From: Candidatus Eiseniibacteriota bacterium
Lineage (GTDB): Bacteria; Arandabacterota; Arandabacteria; Arandabacterales; Arandabacteraceae
Direction: 5' to 3'
DNA length: 5,329 nucleotides
Assembly (NCBI GenBank): GCA_030622265.1
Contig: JAUXGG010000151.1
Span: 1-5,329, forward strand
The position numbers and the translations under genes are program-made. Shown piece after piece: positions 5,312 to 5,329 of the stretch (position 1 is the first letter of the stretch; the number at the start of each line of letters is the position of its first letter). The notes beneath the pieces are model-generated. The model was not told where the DNA came from and made no database searches. It saw only the letters and a list, made by a program, of their open reading frames with translations.

Positions 5312-5329
5312 AGTTTCCCCAGAGGATCA

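Overview
The window looks like a piece of chromosome from a free-living, fairly GC-rich Gram-negative-type bacterium. The coding regions use clear Shine-Dalgarno sites (GGAGG or AAGGAGG). Two remnants resemble outer-membrane beta-barrels, and the large secreted enzyme ends in a FlgD-Ig / type IX secretion (T9SS)-like domain of about 90 residues. Such C-terminal domains are common in Bacteroidetes and in FCB-like candidate phyla (Eisenbacteria, Krumholzibacteria, Latescibacteria, Zixibacteria and relatives). Placing the organism in one of these candidate phyla is an inference from protein style only.

Layout from left to right. Bases 1-56 hold a 10-bp inverted repeat. A complete PAP2-family membrane phosphatase gene follows (69-911, +) with all three catalytic motifs. 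After an intergenic stretch with a 14-bp periodic repeat comes a small exported protein of unknown function (1039-1416, +), which ends before a strong hairpin (1433-1491). The segment 1510-2660 reads on the minus strand and is a zone of gene decay. It holds a lipoprotein-type class A acid phosphatase (PhoN-like) with an in-frame stop codon. After its PSGH motif this gene is joined, out of frame, to the C-terminal end of an unrelated 'neuromedin U'/transporter-like outer-membrane protein. Upstream of it lies a third remnant, the tail of another probable beta-barrel protein. The right half (2840-5311, +) is one large intact gene for a secreted GH13 alpha-amylase/branching-enzyme-like protein. 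It has its own well-formed promoter, a leader hairpin and a GTG start.

The genes do not form an obvious single pathway. Both phosphatase loci belong to the PAP2/acid-phosphatase superfamily, one intact and one dead. The amylase is an independent transcription unit that probably acts on alpha-glucans outside the cytoplasm. I see no RNA genes, CRISPR array, insertion sequence or phage genes. The most distinctive content is the fused and decayed phosphatase/porin-like segment and the multidomain amylase with its regulatory leader. I found no convincing evidence of a wholly new multi-gene system here.
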